Assembly (NCBI GenBank): GCA_900556555.1
Contig: USPF01000018.1
Coordinates: 1 to 39,819 of the forward strand
Length of the DNA: 39,819 nucleotides
From: an uncultured Blautia sp.
GTDB taxonomy: Bacteria; Bacillota; Clostridia; Lachnospirales; Lachnospiraceae
Reading direction: 5' to 3'
A program made the translations under genes and the position numbers. A model generated the notes under the pieces. It searched no databases and was not told the origin of the DNA. It worked only from the letters and a program-made list of their open reading frames with translations. Shown here piece after piece: positions 22,818-31,154 of the stretch. Numbering within the stretch: the stretch's first letter is position 1; each line of letters starts with the position of its first letter.

Positions 22818-24527
22818 TTACTGTAAATATTTGCTGATCACTGCCCACACATCTGCACGTTCAAATCCAAGCTTCCATGCCGCAGAACCTGCCAATTCAT
22901 ATTTTTCTACTAGCTGCATTTTGGCTTCCAGAGATTCTTCATCTTCCAGCCAGATTTTTTCAATACCGTTTTCTGTCTGCAATTCTCCGTAATTATGTGA
23001 AACATCATTGTTCCAATAGATGTCCATCCCTTTTTCACTCACATACTGATCTGCTTCGTCCATACCAAAGACCTTACTGCTTACTGTCCCATTATTTGCT
23101 TCTGTCCACAATCTGGTATAGAACGGAATTCCATTGATCACTTTTTCCTTCGGAACTTCCTCCAGTGTCAGGCGGATTCCTTCTTCCACAAAAGGAAGAG
23201 ACGCTACAGATCCGGCCTTTTCAGAACCTATGGTATGTTCATCATATCCCATAATGATCACATAATCACCTATGATTCCCTGTTCCTTCCGGTTATAAAA
23301 AGAAGTATATTGAGGAACCGGATCATCGATGGAAAGTACCAGATTATTAGCTCTGCATGTAATGGACAACTCTCTCAGGAACTGGATAAAATGGGGTACT
23401 TCTTCTTCCTTCAAAGCTTCAAAATCCACATTAATCCCGTCAAGCCCCACTCTTTTTGCTTCTTCTGACAATTTCTGGATAATATGTCCTCTGGACTCTC
23501 TGTTTGACAGTGTTTCCAGCGTACTGATATCCTCACTGAAATTGTCAATCAGTCCCCATACTTCCATTCCTTTTGCATGGGCTTTATTAACATAATCTGC
23601 ACTTGCAAGAGAAGAAATCGTTCCCTCGTTGCTGGTAATGGAAAACCAGGTAGGGGAAATTACATTTACACCTTTTGCATCCTTTACTGCATCTTCAAAA
23701 GTCTCATTTGCCGCCTCGGAAGTCACCTGATGCCAAGCAAGATTAATCTTATGATTTCTTGTAAGGCTGGTATAATTCTCTTCATATCTGCCTTCGTACA
23801 CCAATTCTGTTTCCTGTGGCTTGCTCACATATTTCTTTTCCACATATCCATCGATACCATCTGCTGTCATCACTCTTGACCAGTTTTCCATTTCTTCTAA
23901 GAGAGTCAGGGTATCGCCTTTCTTAACGTCTGTTAAAATCGGGCTTTTGATTCCTCCCTGATACCGGATTACCGTATCTTCATCTGCTGTCATGGTTTCT
24001 ATGGTTTTCCATTTATAAGTAATGACTGTCCTGGCTGGGTTTTCGTAAGTCTTTCCCTGAATCTTCATATGCTCTTCCAGAAAATCTAAGGCAATATAAT
24101 ACTCATCCCCTTTTTCCTGTACAATTTCATATTCTTTTTGAACCTCTTCCCCACCAGACAGATAGGTGCTGCTTCCAGGTGTAATCTCCAGTATCGTATC
24201 AGGAGTCGTGTACAGCATCTTCTGAGATATCTGATCCCAGTAGAATCTTCCTCCAAGAGTCTCTGTCACTGTCTGGTAAGGAAGATACACCATACCATCT
24301 AACACCTTCCCCCTGGCCTCACTCACTGAATTCTGAAGTATCAGCACGACCTCATCGTCTGATTGAATCTTATAATAATCCTCCAGCCCCATTCTGACAT
24401 CTGACGGTGTATATTTCTTGATCAGGCTGGTAATTACACCCACTGCTCCTACCACTATCACCAGAAGCAGAACCACCAGCACAGATATCAGGCTGCTGTT
24501 CCTTCTTCTTCTCTTTCGCTTTGCCAT
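22818..24527 (-). CDS. Membrane-anchored GH18 glycosidase with SH3 domain
   Basis: 569 residues. A basic N-terminus (MAKRKRRRRN) and one transmembrane helix at about 13-35 place the rest outside the cell. Residues about 50-180 look like a copper-amine-oxidase-N-like beta domain (MVYLPYQTVTETLGG). An SH3-like domain covers about 184-236 (VKKGDTLTLLEEMENWSRV, DGIDGYVEKKYV). The GH18 barrel fills 260-569, with the catalytic signature DGINVDFE (E370) and VIIMGYDEH. It resembles the YaaH/SleL group of spore and cortex lytic glycosidases but without LysM repeats. The start at 24527 has AAGGAG upstream, and TATAAT with an extended -10 at 24577-24572 is a likely promoter. Confidence 0.85.
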   Translation of the reverse strand: MAKRKRRRRNSSLISVLVVLLLVIVVGAVGVITSLIKKYTPSDVRMGLEDYYKIQSDDEVVLILQNSVSEARGKVLDGMVYLPYQTVTETLGGRFYWDQISQKMLYTTPDTILEITPGSSTYLSGGEEVQKEYEIVQEKGDEYYIALDFLEEHMKIQGKTYENPARTVITYKWKTIETMTADEDTVIRYQGGIKSPILTDVKKGDTLTLLEEMENWSRVMTADGIDGYVEKKYVSKPQETELVYEGRYEENYTSLTRNHKINLAWHQVTSEAANETFEDAVKDAKGVNVISPTWFSITSNEGTISSLASADYVNKAHAKGMEVWGLIDNFSEDISTLETLSNRESRGHIIQKLSEEAKRVGLDGINVDFEALKEEEVPHFIQFLRELSITCRANNLVLSIDDPVPQYTSFYNRKEQGIIGDYVIIMGYDEHTIGSEKAGSVASLPFVEEGIRLTLEEVPKEKVINGIPFYTRLWTEANNGTVSSKVFGMDEADQYVSEKGMDIYWNNDVSHNYGELQTENGIEKIWLEDEESLEAKMQLVEKYELAGSAAWKLGFERADVWAVISKYLQ

Positions 24528-24571
24528 TTTTCAGCTCCTTCTAGATCATTCTTTTGTTCTTTATCTTTTTA

Positions 24572-24577
24572 ATTATA
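24572..24577 (-). promoter_or_regulatory. Extended -10 promoter of the GH18 gene
   Basis: TGGTATAAT on the minus strand, 45 bases before the GH18 start. The -35 (GATGAC, 17 bp upstream) is weak. Confidence 0.45.
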
Positions 24578-24615
24578 CCATATTTTTTTCTTTCGTCATC
24601 AATTTCTTCCCGATT

Positions 24616-24873
24616 TCATGTTTTTTTCAGATTTTTTCTTCTATGTACATAATTATTAAGGGAATCATCCTGTACATAATCAAAGGCCAGCCCCTGAACT
24701 CTTCCCTTTTCATCCTGAATGTAATCACGCATATAATCGCCTTCTTCTGCAATCCGGTATGCCCTGGCGATACGCCCCGGCGTACTTTCTCTTCCGTTCA
24801 AATACAGTGGAATCCCCATCTCCCGGTATTCCTCTAATTCCCGGTACAGATTCCCATTTTCTCTTTTTTCCAT
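24616..24873 (-). CDS. Small conserved hypothetical protein
   Basis: 85 residues beginning MEKRENGNLYRELEEY. It is hydrophilic, with no membrane span, metal motif or signal peptide. The segment GIPLYLNGRESTPGRIARAY followed by EEGDYMRDYI looks like a compact helical domain. ATG 24873 is chosen because GGGAGGA lies 6 bases upstream; the longer frame to 24948 has no such site. I do not recognise a named family. The C-terminus ends close to the GH18 promoter, in the same direction. Confidence 0.65.
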   Translation of the reverse strand: MEKRENGNLYRELEEYREMGIPLYLNGRESTPGRIARAYRIAEEGDYMRDYIQDEKGRVQGLAFDYVQDDSLNNYVHRRKNLKKT

Positions 24874-25176
24874 AGTTCCTCCCGGCAGGCCTGTTAAGAA
24901 TTTGTGATATATTATCATCCTGCTTTTCCTGTCATAAAACGATCTCATTCAGATACAAAAGAGATAGAAAAAGTCCCATGTATTTTGAAGCCCAAATGTT
25001 TCTTAACATGAAGTCTTTATTCTTTATCTGGAAATCCTGTGGTCATACAGAATGTATAAAACCACCGCAGCGGACTGCTGCAAAATGAATAGTAAAAGAA
25101 TAATGAAATGAAAATATAATAAAAAACGATTTTCCCCCTTTCCTTAGGATTTGGGGTACTTTTTCTATCTGGTTTT

Positions 25177-25205
25177 ATTATAGCATTCAGGTAATTTTCC
25201 CGCAA
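25177..25205 (-). promoter_or_regulatory. Sigma-A-like promoter reading left from the mecA upstream region
   Basis: Minus-strand TTGCGG (25205-25200) and TATAAT (25182-25177) with a 17-bp spacer. It would give the small gene at 24616-24873 a leader of about 300 bases. The 24949-25320 stretch otherwise holds a weak hairpin (GCAGC-AGTCC-GCTGC, about 25,070) and the mecA promoter. Confidence 0.5.
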
Positions 25206-25240
25206 GCTATTTTTTATGTGGTAGCTGTGTTTTTTCCATC

Positions 25241-25270
25241 TTTACAACCTGACAATGCATAGTATATAAT
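25241..25270 (+). promoter_or_regulatory. Sigma-A promoter of mecA
   Basis: TTTACA (25241-25246) and TATAAT (25265-25270) with an 18-bp spacer, about 50 bases before the mecA start. Confidence 0.55.
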
Positions 25271-25321
25271 ATAAAAGGAAAAATAGCATCTTTAGAACAA
25301 TACTCAGACAGGAGTGATGTT

Positions 25322-26089
25322 ATGAAAATAGAAAAAATTAATGATAACCAAATCCGGTGTACTCTTACCCGGGCTGATTTAGAAGAACGGCATATCCGGT
25401 TAAGCGAGCTGGCCTATGGAACAGAAAAAGCCAAGGATCTTTTCCGTGATATGATGCAGCAGGCAAACTCAGAATTCGGCTTTGAAGCTGACAATATTCC
25501 TCTTATGATTGAAGCCATCCCCGTTTCAGCAGACAGTATTATTCTGATTATTTCAAAAGTAGAGGATCCAGAAGAACTGGACACCAGATTTTCTAAATTT
25601 ACACCTTTCTCTGGTGACAATTCCTCCTCTGGAAATACTCCCCCATTAGAACTGGAAGGTGCTGATGATATTCTGGATATCTTCCATAAGATTTACGAAG
25701 CAAAAACCAAGGCAATGGAACGCCTGAAGAAAGAATCCCCTGATACCCCTGCCAAGGATGCTGTCCAGGATACAAAGGAACCAGCTATTTCTGTCAATAT
25801 TATGAGGGAGTACCTATTCCCAAATCTTGATACAGCCATCGAAGCAGCCCATGCATTAAATCATTTCTTCCAGGGCTTTAACACTCTGTATAAAGATAAT
25901 AAAACCGGCGAATATGGCCTGATTCTGCATCAGGAAGGCACCTCCCCTGAGGACTTCAACAAAGTATGCAATATGCTTTCTGAATACGGCCGTGGAACCA
26001 CCTTATCTCCGGCAAGAGAAGCATATTTGAGCGAACATAGCCAAGGTGTCATCTTGGGAAATGCTCTGGAAAAACTTATAAACATCTAA
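25322..26089 (+). CDS. mecA: MecA-like ClpC adaptor protein
   Basis: MecA adaptors hand substrates to the ClpCP protease (in Bacillus, ComK). 255 residues, slightly longer than the roughly 220 of Bacillus. The N-terminal substrate-binding domain begins MKIEKINDNQIRCTLTRADL and includes FRDMMQQANSEFGFE. A variable linker covers about 85-130. The C-terminal ClpC-binding domain includes YLFPNLDTAIEAAHAL and ends in LSEHSQGVILGNALEKL, typical of the family. AGGAG lies 8 bases before ATG 25322. A terminator follows directly. It is one of the few plus-strand genes here, with its own promoter. Confidence 0.9.
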   Translation: MKIEKINDNQIRCTLTRADLEERHIRLSELAYGTEKAKDLFRDMMQQANSEFGFEADNIPLMIEAIPVSADSIILIISKVEDPEELDTRFSKFTPFSGDNSSSGNTPPLELEGADDILDIFHKIYEAKTKAMERLKKESPDTPAKDAVQDTKEPAISVNIMREYLFPNLDTAIEAAHALNHFFQGFNTLYKDNKTGEYGLILHQEGTSPEDFNKVCNMLSEYGRGTTLSPAREAYLSEHSQGVILGNALEKLINI

Positions 26090-26101
26090 AGATGCGAAAA
26101 G

Positions 26102-26152
26102 AACCCCCTGCGAAAGATAAACTGATTCTCAGTTTTCTCCTCACAGGGGGTT
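26102..26152 (+). terminator. Intrinsic terminator of mecA
   Basis: AACCCCCTG (26102-26110) pairs with CAGGGGGTT (26144-26152), and the inner part holds a second stem AAACTG/CAGTTT (26119-26135). A T-rich GTTGTTT follows. It lies 12 bases after the mecA stop. Confidence 0.75.
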
Positions 26153-26180
26153 GTTGTTTCCCTAAATCATTTATACCGGA

Positions 26181-26381
26181 TTATTTATTTTCCAGAAAAT
26201 CGTTAATCTGTGCAATCAACAGTTCTCCGTCAATTCCGTGAACCATAGCAGCTTCTGCCAGAGACTCACCCTGAGCGGATGGGCATCCGATGCAGTGCAT
26301 ACCAGCTCTCATAAGAATCGGAATAATGTTCTGATCCATACGGATTAATTCACCAATGGTCATATCAGATGTTACTTTCAT
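26181..26381 (-). CDS. DUF1858 redox-disulfide domain protein
   Basis: 66 residues matching the DUF1858 domain, also described as the hybrid-cluster-protein-associated redox disulfide domain. It opens MTIGELIRMDQNIIPILMRAGMHC, here split as MTIGELIRMDQNIIPIL and RAGMHCIGCPSAQGESL, with the C-I-G-C pair in a conserved place. Such stand-alone proteins probably serve as small redox or cluster-linked partners; the role is unproven. It has its own consensus promoter (26414-26442), diverging from the ferredoxin gene 170 bases away. Confidence 0.88.
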   Translation of the reverse strand: MKVTSDMTIGELIRMDQNIIPILMRAGMHCIGCPSAQGESLAEAAMVHGIDGELLIAQINDFLENK

Positions 26382-26413
26382 GAGTTTGTTCCTCCTTTAT
26401 GTTTTCTCGTTCC

Positions 26414-26442
26414 ATTATAATCTCTTTCCCGGTTATATTCAA
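26414..26442 (-). promoter_or_regulatory. Sigma-A promoter of the DUF1858 gene
   Basis: Minus-strand TTGAAT (26442-26437) and TATAAT (26419-26414) with a 17-bp spacer, followed by AAAGGAGG before ATG 26381. Confidence 0.65.
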
Positions 26443-26471
26443 CTGTTTTTCCTATGTATAAAAAATAGGAC

Positions 26472-26500
26472 TTGTATTATAGGTATAAATATATTAGAAT
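26472..26500 (+). promoter_or_regulatory. Sigma-A promoter of the ferredoxin gene
   Basis: TTGTAT (26472-26477) and TAGAAT (26495-26500) with a 17-bp spacer, about 50 bases before the start codon. Confidence 0.5.
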
Positions 26501-26551
26501 ATCTCTAAGAAGTGAATCTTCTGATTCAGAAAAAATAAGGAGGATACGATC

Positions 26552-26722
26552 ATGGCATATGTTATTACAGACGAATGTGTAAGCTGCGGAACATGCGCAG
26601 GCGAATGTCCAGTAGAAGCTATCTCTGAAGGCGATGGAAAATACGTTATCGACGCTGATACATGTGTAGATTGTGGAACATGCGCAGGTGTATGTCCTAC
26701 AGAAGCTATTGTAGAAGAGTAA
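26552..26722 (+). CDS. 2[4Fe-4S] ferredoxin, 56 residues
   Basis: Clostridial-type electron carrier. The 56-residue chain has two repeats, CVSCGTCAGECPVEAI and CVDCGTCAGVCPTEAI, each with the CxxCxxCxxxCP pattern that binds one 4Fe-4S cluster, plus the inner strand GKYVIDADT. The repeats are very alike, the well-known internal duplication of this family. AAGGAGG precedes ATG 26552 by 9 bases. Codons are biased as in a highly expressed gene. It stands alone between its own promoter and a strong bidirectional terminator, and probably serves fermentative redox enzymes elsewhere. Confidence 0.96.
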   Translation: MAYVITDECVSCGTCAGECPVEAISEGDGKYVIDADTCVDCGTCAGVCPTEAIVEE

Positions 26723-26743
26723 TCATTATTACATAATGAACAT

Positions 26744-26772
26744 AAAGGCTGCCGGTTTTCCGGCAGCCTTTT
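26744..26772. terminator. Bidirectional intrinsic terminator
   Basis: AAAGGCTGCCGG and CCGGCAGCCTTTT with a four-T loop. It ends the ferredoxin transcript on the plus strand and, 33 bases after its stop, the phosphodiesterase gene on the minus strand. Confidence 0.88.
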
Positions 26773-26804
26773 GTTGCTTCCTGCTTATTATTACTGAAAT
26801 CTTT

Positions 26805-29117
26805 CTATTCCTCACTTTTCAGATATTCTGATATCTCAAACTGGCATATCCACTGTTCAAATTCCTGCACAGGAAGGGGGCGTGAGAAGAAAAATCCCTG
26901 TATGGTACCGCATTGCATCTCTTGAAGATATTCCACCTGCTGCAAAGTCTCAATCCCTTCCACCACAGTCTTCATATCCAGCTTTTTCGCTATATCCACA
27001 ATACAAGCCACCACATCTCTTGCTTTGGAATTATGAATATCCTGAAAAAAAGAACGGTCTAATTTCAATGTATCAATATCAAATTCCTGAAGAAGACTCA
27101 AGGAAGAATATCCTGTTCCAAAATCATCAATGGAACATTTAAATCCATATTGATGAATCATCTGAAGCCCCTCCCTAACATTTTTTATCTGGGAAGCATC
27201 CAGCAAGACAGCCTCTGTGATTTCAAATTCAATCAGGCTGTGCTCAATCTGATATTCATCAGAAATTTTAACAAAATCCTCCAGGAAATTCTCATCCACA
27301 AAATGACTTCTGGAAAGGTTCACAGAAATTGGGAATGCCTGATTTCCCTGATCACACCAGTTTTTTATCCACATACAGGTTTTTTCAAACACATATCTGT
27401 CCAATTTTATGATTTTTCCATTCTTCTCCAGCAAGGGAATAAACTCTCCAGGCGATACCATACCCTTTCCAGGAAGAAACCAGCGGACTAACGCTTCTGC
27501 ACCTGAAACTTTTTTCTTGCGCACATTCACTTTAGGCTGGAAATATACCTGAAAGTTTCCATTCGTAAAAGACTCTTCGAAAAGATGCTCCAGCTCCTGC
27601 TCTCTCTCCATTTTTTCGGACAATCCCTTGTCATAATAAATGAGAGTACCTGTTTCCTTAGTTGTCTGCCTCTGCACCACTGCACGTACCCGGTCCTGAA
27701 GCAGTGTTAAATCCAAATCATTGTTTTCTACAGGACAGGCTCCTAACCAGAAGGAAACATCAAACCGTGAAATATCTGTATCCTGGAATGAATTGATACG
27801 CTCCACAATATGCCCAATCCGTTCCCGTACAACATCCTGATCCTTTTCTCTCAGAAAGATAAAAAAGTGGTCCATTTCTGTCCTGGACACAAACTCTTCC
27901 TGCTCTTTCTTCAGCGAATCACTGATCACAGAATAAAAATATTTCAGCATTTTATCACCGTTTTTATCCCCCAGTGATTTGTTAATCATTTTAAAATCTT
28001 CACAATCCATCAAAACCAGTGTAAACTGGTCTGCTTTTTGTTTTCTGCACAATTCATGATATCTGATTCTGAACTCTGTCCGGTTAATTCCGCCTGTAAT
28101 TTCATCAACAAATGCAAGCCGTTCTAATTTACCTCCATTCTCTACGTTACTGCGGAACAGAAGCATAAAAAAGGCGAAGAAGATAATAAATACAGCTAAA
28201 ATGCAGGCAAGCATCTCTTTTACATAGACATCCGAAAATCCTGTAAACAAATCAGAAGGCATTGCAGTAACTGCTGCCCAGTCATTAATTCCAATTCCTA
28301 TACAAGTAAAGAAAAATTCCTTACCTGAGTCCTCTCTGAATGCAAATACGCTATTTCTGCCTTCTGCAATCTCTTTGGATATATTCTCAATCGTATTTTT
28401 ATAAACTTTTCCCTGTTCCAAAAGTTCTGTCATGCTTGTGTAAGGACTGTCCGGATTCGATGCGAGAAGAATTTCACCTTTTCCGTCAAGAATAAAACTG
28501 CCGCTTTTTTCTTTCTGGAAAATTTTTGTTGTAAAAATATTCCGCAGTTTTTCTTCCTTATTCCCTACCCAAAAGGTACCTGTTTTTTCTCCGTTTTGAT
28601 AGAGATTCTTTGCAAACAGAACATAACCATCAGAAACTCCGACTCCGCATGACTGTTTATCTAATGCTTCTCTGAATGTTTTCTCATTCTTTACTTCTTC
28701 CATCTGTTCCTGGTTTCCCTGAAACTCTCCTACAATAGTCTCAATGTCCCCCTGCAAATCACACACTGCAATAAAGTCCATATTATACAGAGCACGCTTC
28801 TGTCTCAGAAAGTTCTCCAGGTCACCTCTTGCATGGTCTTCTTCCACTGCCTTTGACAGACTGCACACGGTATTGGAAACATCATTTACATCCATCTTAA
28901 TCATATTTGCAATCTGACCTGTATAGTTTTCCACATACTCCTTGGTAGCCTTTGTATCCTGGTTTTTCATATAAACCGTACAGAATACTGCATACACAAT
29001 AACTCCCAGTGCTATCACACTAAGAATTGTCATATGACTCCACATTTTCTTCCGCATGTATTCCATACTGTTCAAATATCTCTTTCGTACTTTTCTATAA
29101 GTAACTGGCCGCTTCAT
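26805..29117 (-). CDS. Membrane sensor cyclic-di-GMP phosphodiesterase (degenerate GGDEF, intact EAL)
   Basis: Predicted to hydrolyse cyclic-di-GMP in response to an outer signal. 770 residues from ATG 29117 (AAGGA upstream; a TTG at 29141 is less likely). Two transmembrane helices (about 26-48 and 302-325) enclose a roughly 250-residue dCACHE-like sensor. The GGDEF domain follows, but its active-site loop reads RTEMDHF in place of GGDEF, so cyclase activity should be lost. The EAL domain (about 515-760) has GAEALVRW, SVNLSRSHF, FEITEAVLL, IDDFGTGYSSL, LKLDRSF and VVEGIET, all needed residues. It lies 46 bases after a MerR-type regulator gene. Confidence 0.9.
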   Translation of the reverse strand: MKRPVTYRKVRKRYLNSMEYMRKKMWSHMTILSVIALGVIVYAVFCTVYMKNQDTKATKEYVENYTGQIANMIKMDVNDVSNTVCSLSKAVEEDHARGDLENFLRQKRALYNMDFIAVCDLQGDIETIVGEFQGNQEQMEEVKNEKTFREALDKQSCGVGVSDGYVLFAKNLYQNGEKTGTFWVGNKEEKLRNIFTTKIFQKEKSGSFILDGKGEILLASNPDSPYTSMTELLEQGKVYKNTIENISKEIAEGRNSVFAFREDSGKEFFFTCIGIGINDWAAVTAMPSDLFTGFSDVYVKEMLACILAVFIIFFAFFMLLFRSNVENGGKLERLAFVDEITGGINRTEFRIRYHELCRKQKADQFTLVLMDCEDFKMINKSLGDKNGDKMLKYFYSVISDSLKKEQEEFVSRTEMDHFFIFLREKDQDVVRERIGHIVERINSFQDTDISRFDVSFWLGACPVENNDLDLTLLQDRVRAVVQRQTTKETGTLIYYDKGLSEKMEREQELEHLFEESFTNGNFQVYFQPKVNVRKKKVSGAEALVRWFLPGKGMVSPGEFIPLLEKNGKIIKLDRYVFEKTCMWIKNWCDQGNQAFPISVNLSRSHFVDENFLEDFVKISDEYQIEHSLIEFEITEAVLLDASQIKNVREGLQMIHQYGFKCSIDDFGTGYSSLSLLQEFDIDTLKLDRSFFQDIHNSKARDVVACIVDIAKKLDMKTVVEGIETLQQVEYLQEMQCGTIQGFFFSRPLPVQEFEQWICQFEISEYLKSEE

Positions 29118-29163
29118 ATTGTCATCCTTTTCTTCTGTCAATTATCCGTACAAGAAAACACTC

Positions 29164-29673
29164 TTATATCTTTCTCCTGTTTTTCTTTGCCTTACTTTTT
29201 TCTTCCGATGCTGCAACCTCGCGCCTGGATTGCTGATAATTCCTGATTCTTTCATCAAACCTCTTATATCTGGCCTCTTCTGAATTTTCTTCTTTCATCC
29301 TTTCCAGCACGATTTTGCTGATTGCTTCCATAAATTCCACAGGAATCCTGCTTTCTTCCGGTACACTTGCTCTTTTCTTGTTTTTCCCTTTCAAAACCTT
29401 ATGTACTTTCGTCTCTTGATCGTTTTGTATATCCTTTGTGGAATTATAATAAAAAAGGGGTATGAGCTTTCCGATTTCCTTCAGAGAATACCCTTTTTTC
29501 TTCAGTTCATTTATACTCAGAAAAACCTGAATATCATATCGGGTGTAGTATCTGTGTCCCATCTCATTTCTCTGAACCGGAATCTTCATCTCATCTTCCC
29601 AGTACCTAAGTACATGTGACTTGATTTCCAATATTTTTACCGCTTCAGATACTGAGTAAACGGTCTCCTGCAT
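29164..29673 (-). CDS. MerR-family transcriptional regulator
   Basis: 169 residues. The winged helix-turn-helix is at about 3-70: YSVSEAVKILEIKSHVLRYWE then the wing GHRYYTRYDIQVFL, and LKKKGYSLKEIGKLI. The C-terminal half is hydrophilic, very rich in Lys/Arg/Glu, with no visible effector domain. ATG 29673 is used; a longer frame to 29850 would run through the promoter and terminator and into dnaB. The promoter at 29704-29731 has an inverted repeat (CAAAC-aa-GTTTG) in its spacer, where MerR proteins bind, so autoregulation is likely. It is cotranscribed with the cyclic-di-GMP phosphodiesterase gene. Confidence 0.85.
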   Translation of the reverse strand: MQETVYSVSEAVKILEIKSHVLRYWEDEMKIPVQRNEMGHRYYTRYDIQVFLSINELKKKGYSLKEIGKLIPLFYYNSTKDIQNDQETKVHKVLKGKNKKRASVPEESRIPVEFMEAISKIVLERMKEENSEEARYKRFDERIRNYQQSRREVAASEEKSKAKKNRRKI

Positions 29674-29703
29674 ATACTGGCCCCTTTCTTTTCTTCTTCT
29701 CTT

Positions 29704-29731
29704 ATTATAACAAACAAGTTTGAAAATGCAA
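29704..29731 (-). promoter_or_regulatory. MerR-gene promoter with inverted repeat in the spacer
   Basis: Minus-strand TTGCAT (29731-29726) and TATAAT (29709-29704), 16-bp spacer. CAAAC and GTTTG arms (29711-29722) lie between the two hexamers, a plausible operator. Confidence 0.5.
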
Positions 29732-29763
29732 GAAAATGAGTTCGACAAAACATATCTCCGTAC

Positions 29764-29792
29764 AAAAAGAGATTGCCCAAAGACAACCTCTT
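29764..29792 (-). terminator. Intrinsic terminator of dnaB
   Basis: AAGAGGTTG and CAATCTCTT on the minus strand (one wobble) with an 8-base loop, followed by a T run, 16 bases after the dnaB stop. Confidence 0.75.
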
Positions 29793-29807
29793 TTCTTAAA
29801 AATCTAC

Positions 29808-31136
29808 TTATTTCTTCATATTCACGAATTTTGTATAATTCGGCATCCAAACAAGATTTACTGTACCAATGGGGCCGTTTCTCTGTTTGGCAATGATAAT
29901 TTCTGCAATGTTCTTATTTTCAGAATCTTTATTGTAGTAATCGTCACGGTAAATAAACATTACTACGTCTGCATCCTGCTCAATAGCTCCTGATTCACGC
30001 AAGTCAGAAAGCATAGGTCTGTGATCCGGCCTCTGTTCCACCGCACGGCTCAACTGGGACAATGCAACCACCGGCACGTTTAATTCCCTCGCCAAAGCTT
30101 TCAAAGACCTGGAAATCTCTGAAATTTCCTGCTGCCTTGATTCACTTCTTCCACTTCCTGTCATAAGCTGCAAATAGTCGATAAAAATAATTCCAAGATT
30201 ATGCTCCATCTTGTATTTTCTGCATTTTGAGCGGAGTTCTGAAATAGAAATACCAGGTTTATCATCAATAATCAGATGAGATTTCCCGATAATATTTGCT
30301 CCTTCTATCAGCTTTGCCCATTCTTCATCTTCCAGATTACCTGTTCTGATATTCTGGGAATCCACCTTGGATTCCAATGCCAGAAGACGGTTTACAAGCT
30401 GCTCCTTTGACATTTCCAGACTGAAGATTGCAGTTGTAACATCGTTATGAAACGCCATATACTGGGCAATATTCAAAACAAAGGCCGTTTTTCCCATAGA
30501 CGGCCTGGCAGCTACCAGAATCAAATCTGAAGGCTGAAAACCTGACATTTTGTAATCTAAATCAATAAAGCCGGTAGGAATACCCGTAACGCTCCCCTGG
30601 GTTCTGGATGCCTTCTCTATCTTCTCAATAGCGTTTAATACCACCTGGCGGATAGGAACAAATTCCTCATTCCCCCTATTCTGTACTAAATCGAATATTT
30701 TCTTTTCTGTCACTTCCAGAATATCCTGTGTTTTTTCTTTTCCAAGATAACAGAGATTACCGATTTCTTCTGTAGTTTTAATCAGTTTCCTGAGCATGGA
30801 TTTTTCTGCTACGATTTCCGCATAGTATTTTACGTTTGCAGAAGTAGGAACCGTTGCCAGAAGGTCACGGACAAATTCCATACTGGATATCTCCGGAGGC
30901 AATTCTTTCTCACGCAGCCTGTCCTGAAGTGTTACCAGGTCTACTGCTTTCCCTTCTTCATGAAGCTCCACCATTGCTTCAAACACAATTCCATACTGCT
31001 GCTGATAAAAATCTGCACCGGTAATCAGTTCAGAGGCTTCCACAATAGCATCCTTGCTCATGATCATTGATCCGATTACCGACTGCTCTGCTTCCAGGCT
31101 ATGAGGCAGTATCCGCTTTATCAGTGCTTCTTCCAT
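29808..31136 (-). CDS. dnaB: Replicative DNA helicase DnaB (Bacillus DnaC)
   Basis: Hexameric helicase that unwinds DNA at the replication fork. 442 residues, standard. The N-terminal primase-interaction domain opens PHSLEAEQSVIGSM. Walker A is ARPSMGKTAF (about 210-219), Walker B is GIIFIDYLQLM, and the arginine-finger region is LSDLRESGAIEQDADVVMF. GGGAG lies upstream of ATG 31136. It follows rplI after 18 bases, in the gdpP-rplI-dnaB order also found next to the Bacillus origin. No intein or insertion is present. Confidence 0.97.
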   Translation of the reverse strand: MEEALIKRILPHSLEAEQSVIGSMIMSKDAIVEASELITGADFYQQQYGIVFEAMVELHEEGKAVDLVTLQDRLREKELPPEISSMEFVRDLLATVPTSANVKYYAEIVAEKSMLRKLIKTTEEIGNLCYLGKEKTQDILEVTEKKIFDLVQNRGNEEFVPIRQVVLNAIEKIEKASRTQGSVTGIPTGFIDLDYKMSGFQPSDLILVAARPSMGKTAFVLNIAQYMAFHNDVTTAIFSLEMSKEQLVNRLLALESKVDSQNIRTGNLEDEEWAKLIEGANIIGKSHLIIDDKPGISISELRSKCRKYKMEHNLGIIFIDYLQLMTGSGRSESRQQEISEISRSLKALARELNVPVVALSQLSRAVEQRPDHRPMLSDLRESGAIEQDADVVMFIYRDDYYNKDSENKNIAEIIIAKQRNGPIGTVNLVWMPNYTKFVNMKK

Positions 31137-31154
31137 ACGGCAGAGACTCCCTTC

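Noticed and set aside
25017..25205. 62-residue minus-strand frame
   Set aside because: Its first codons contain the TATAAT of a good promoter, and it lacks a ribosome binding site.
29674..29850. N-terminal extension of the MerR gene
   Set aside because: The extension covers the promoter, the dnaB terminator and the end of dnaB; ATG 29673 fits the family start.
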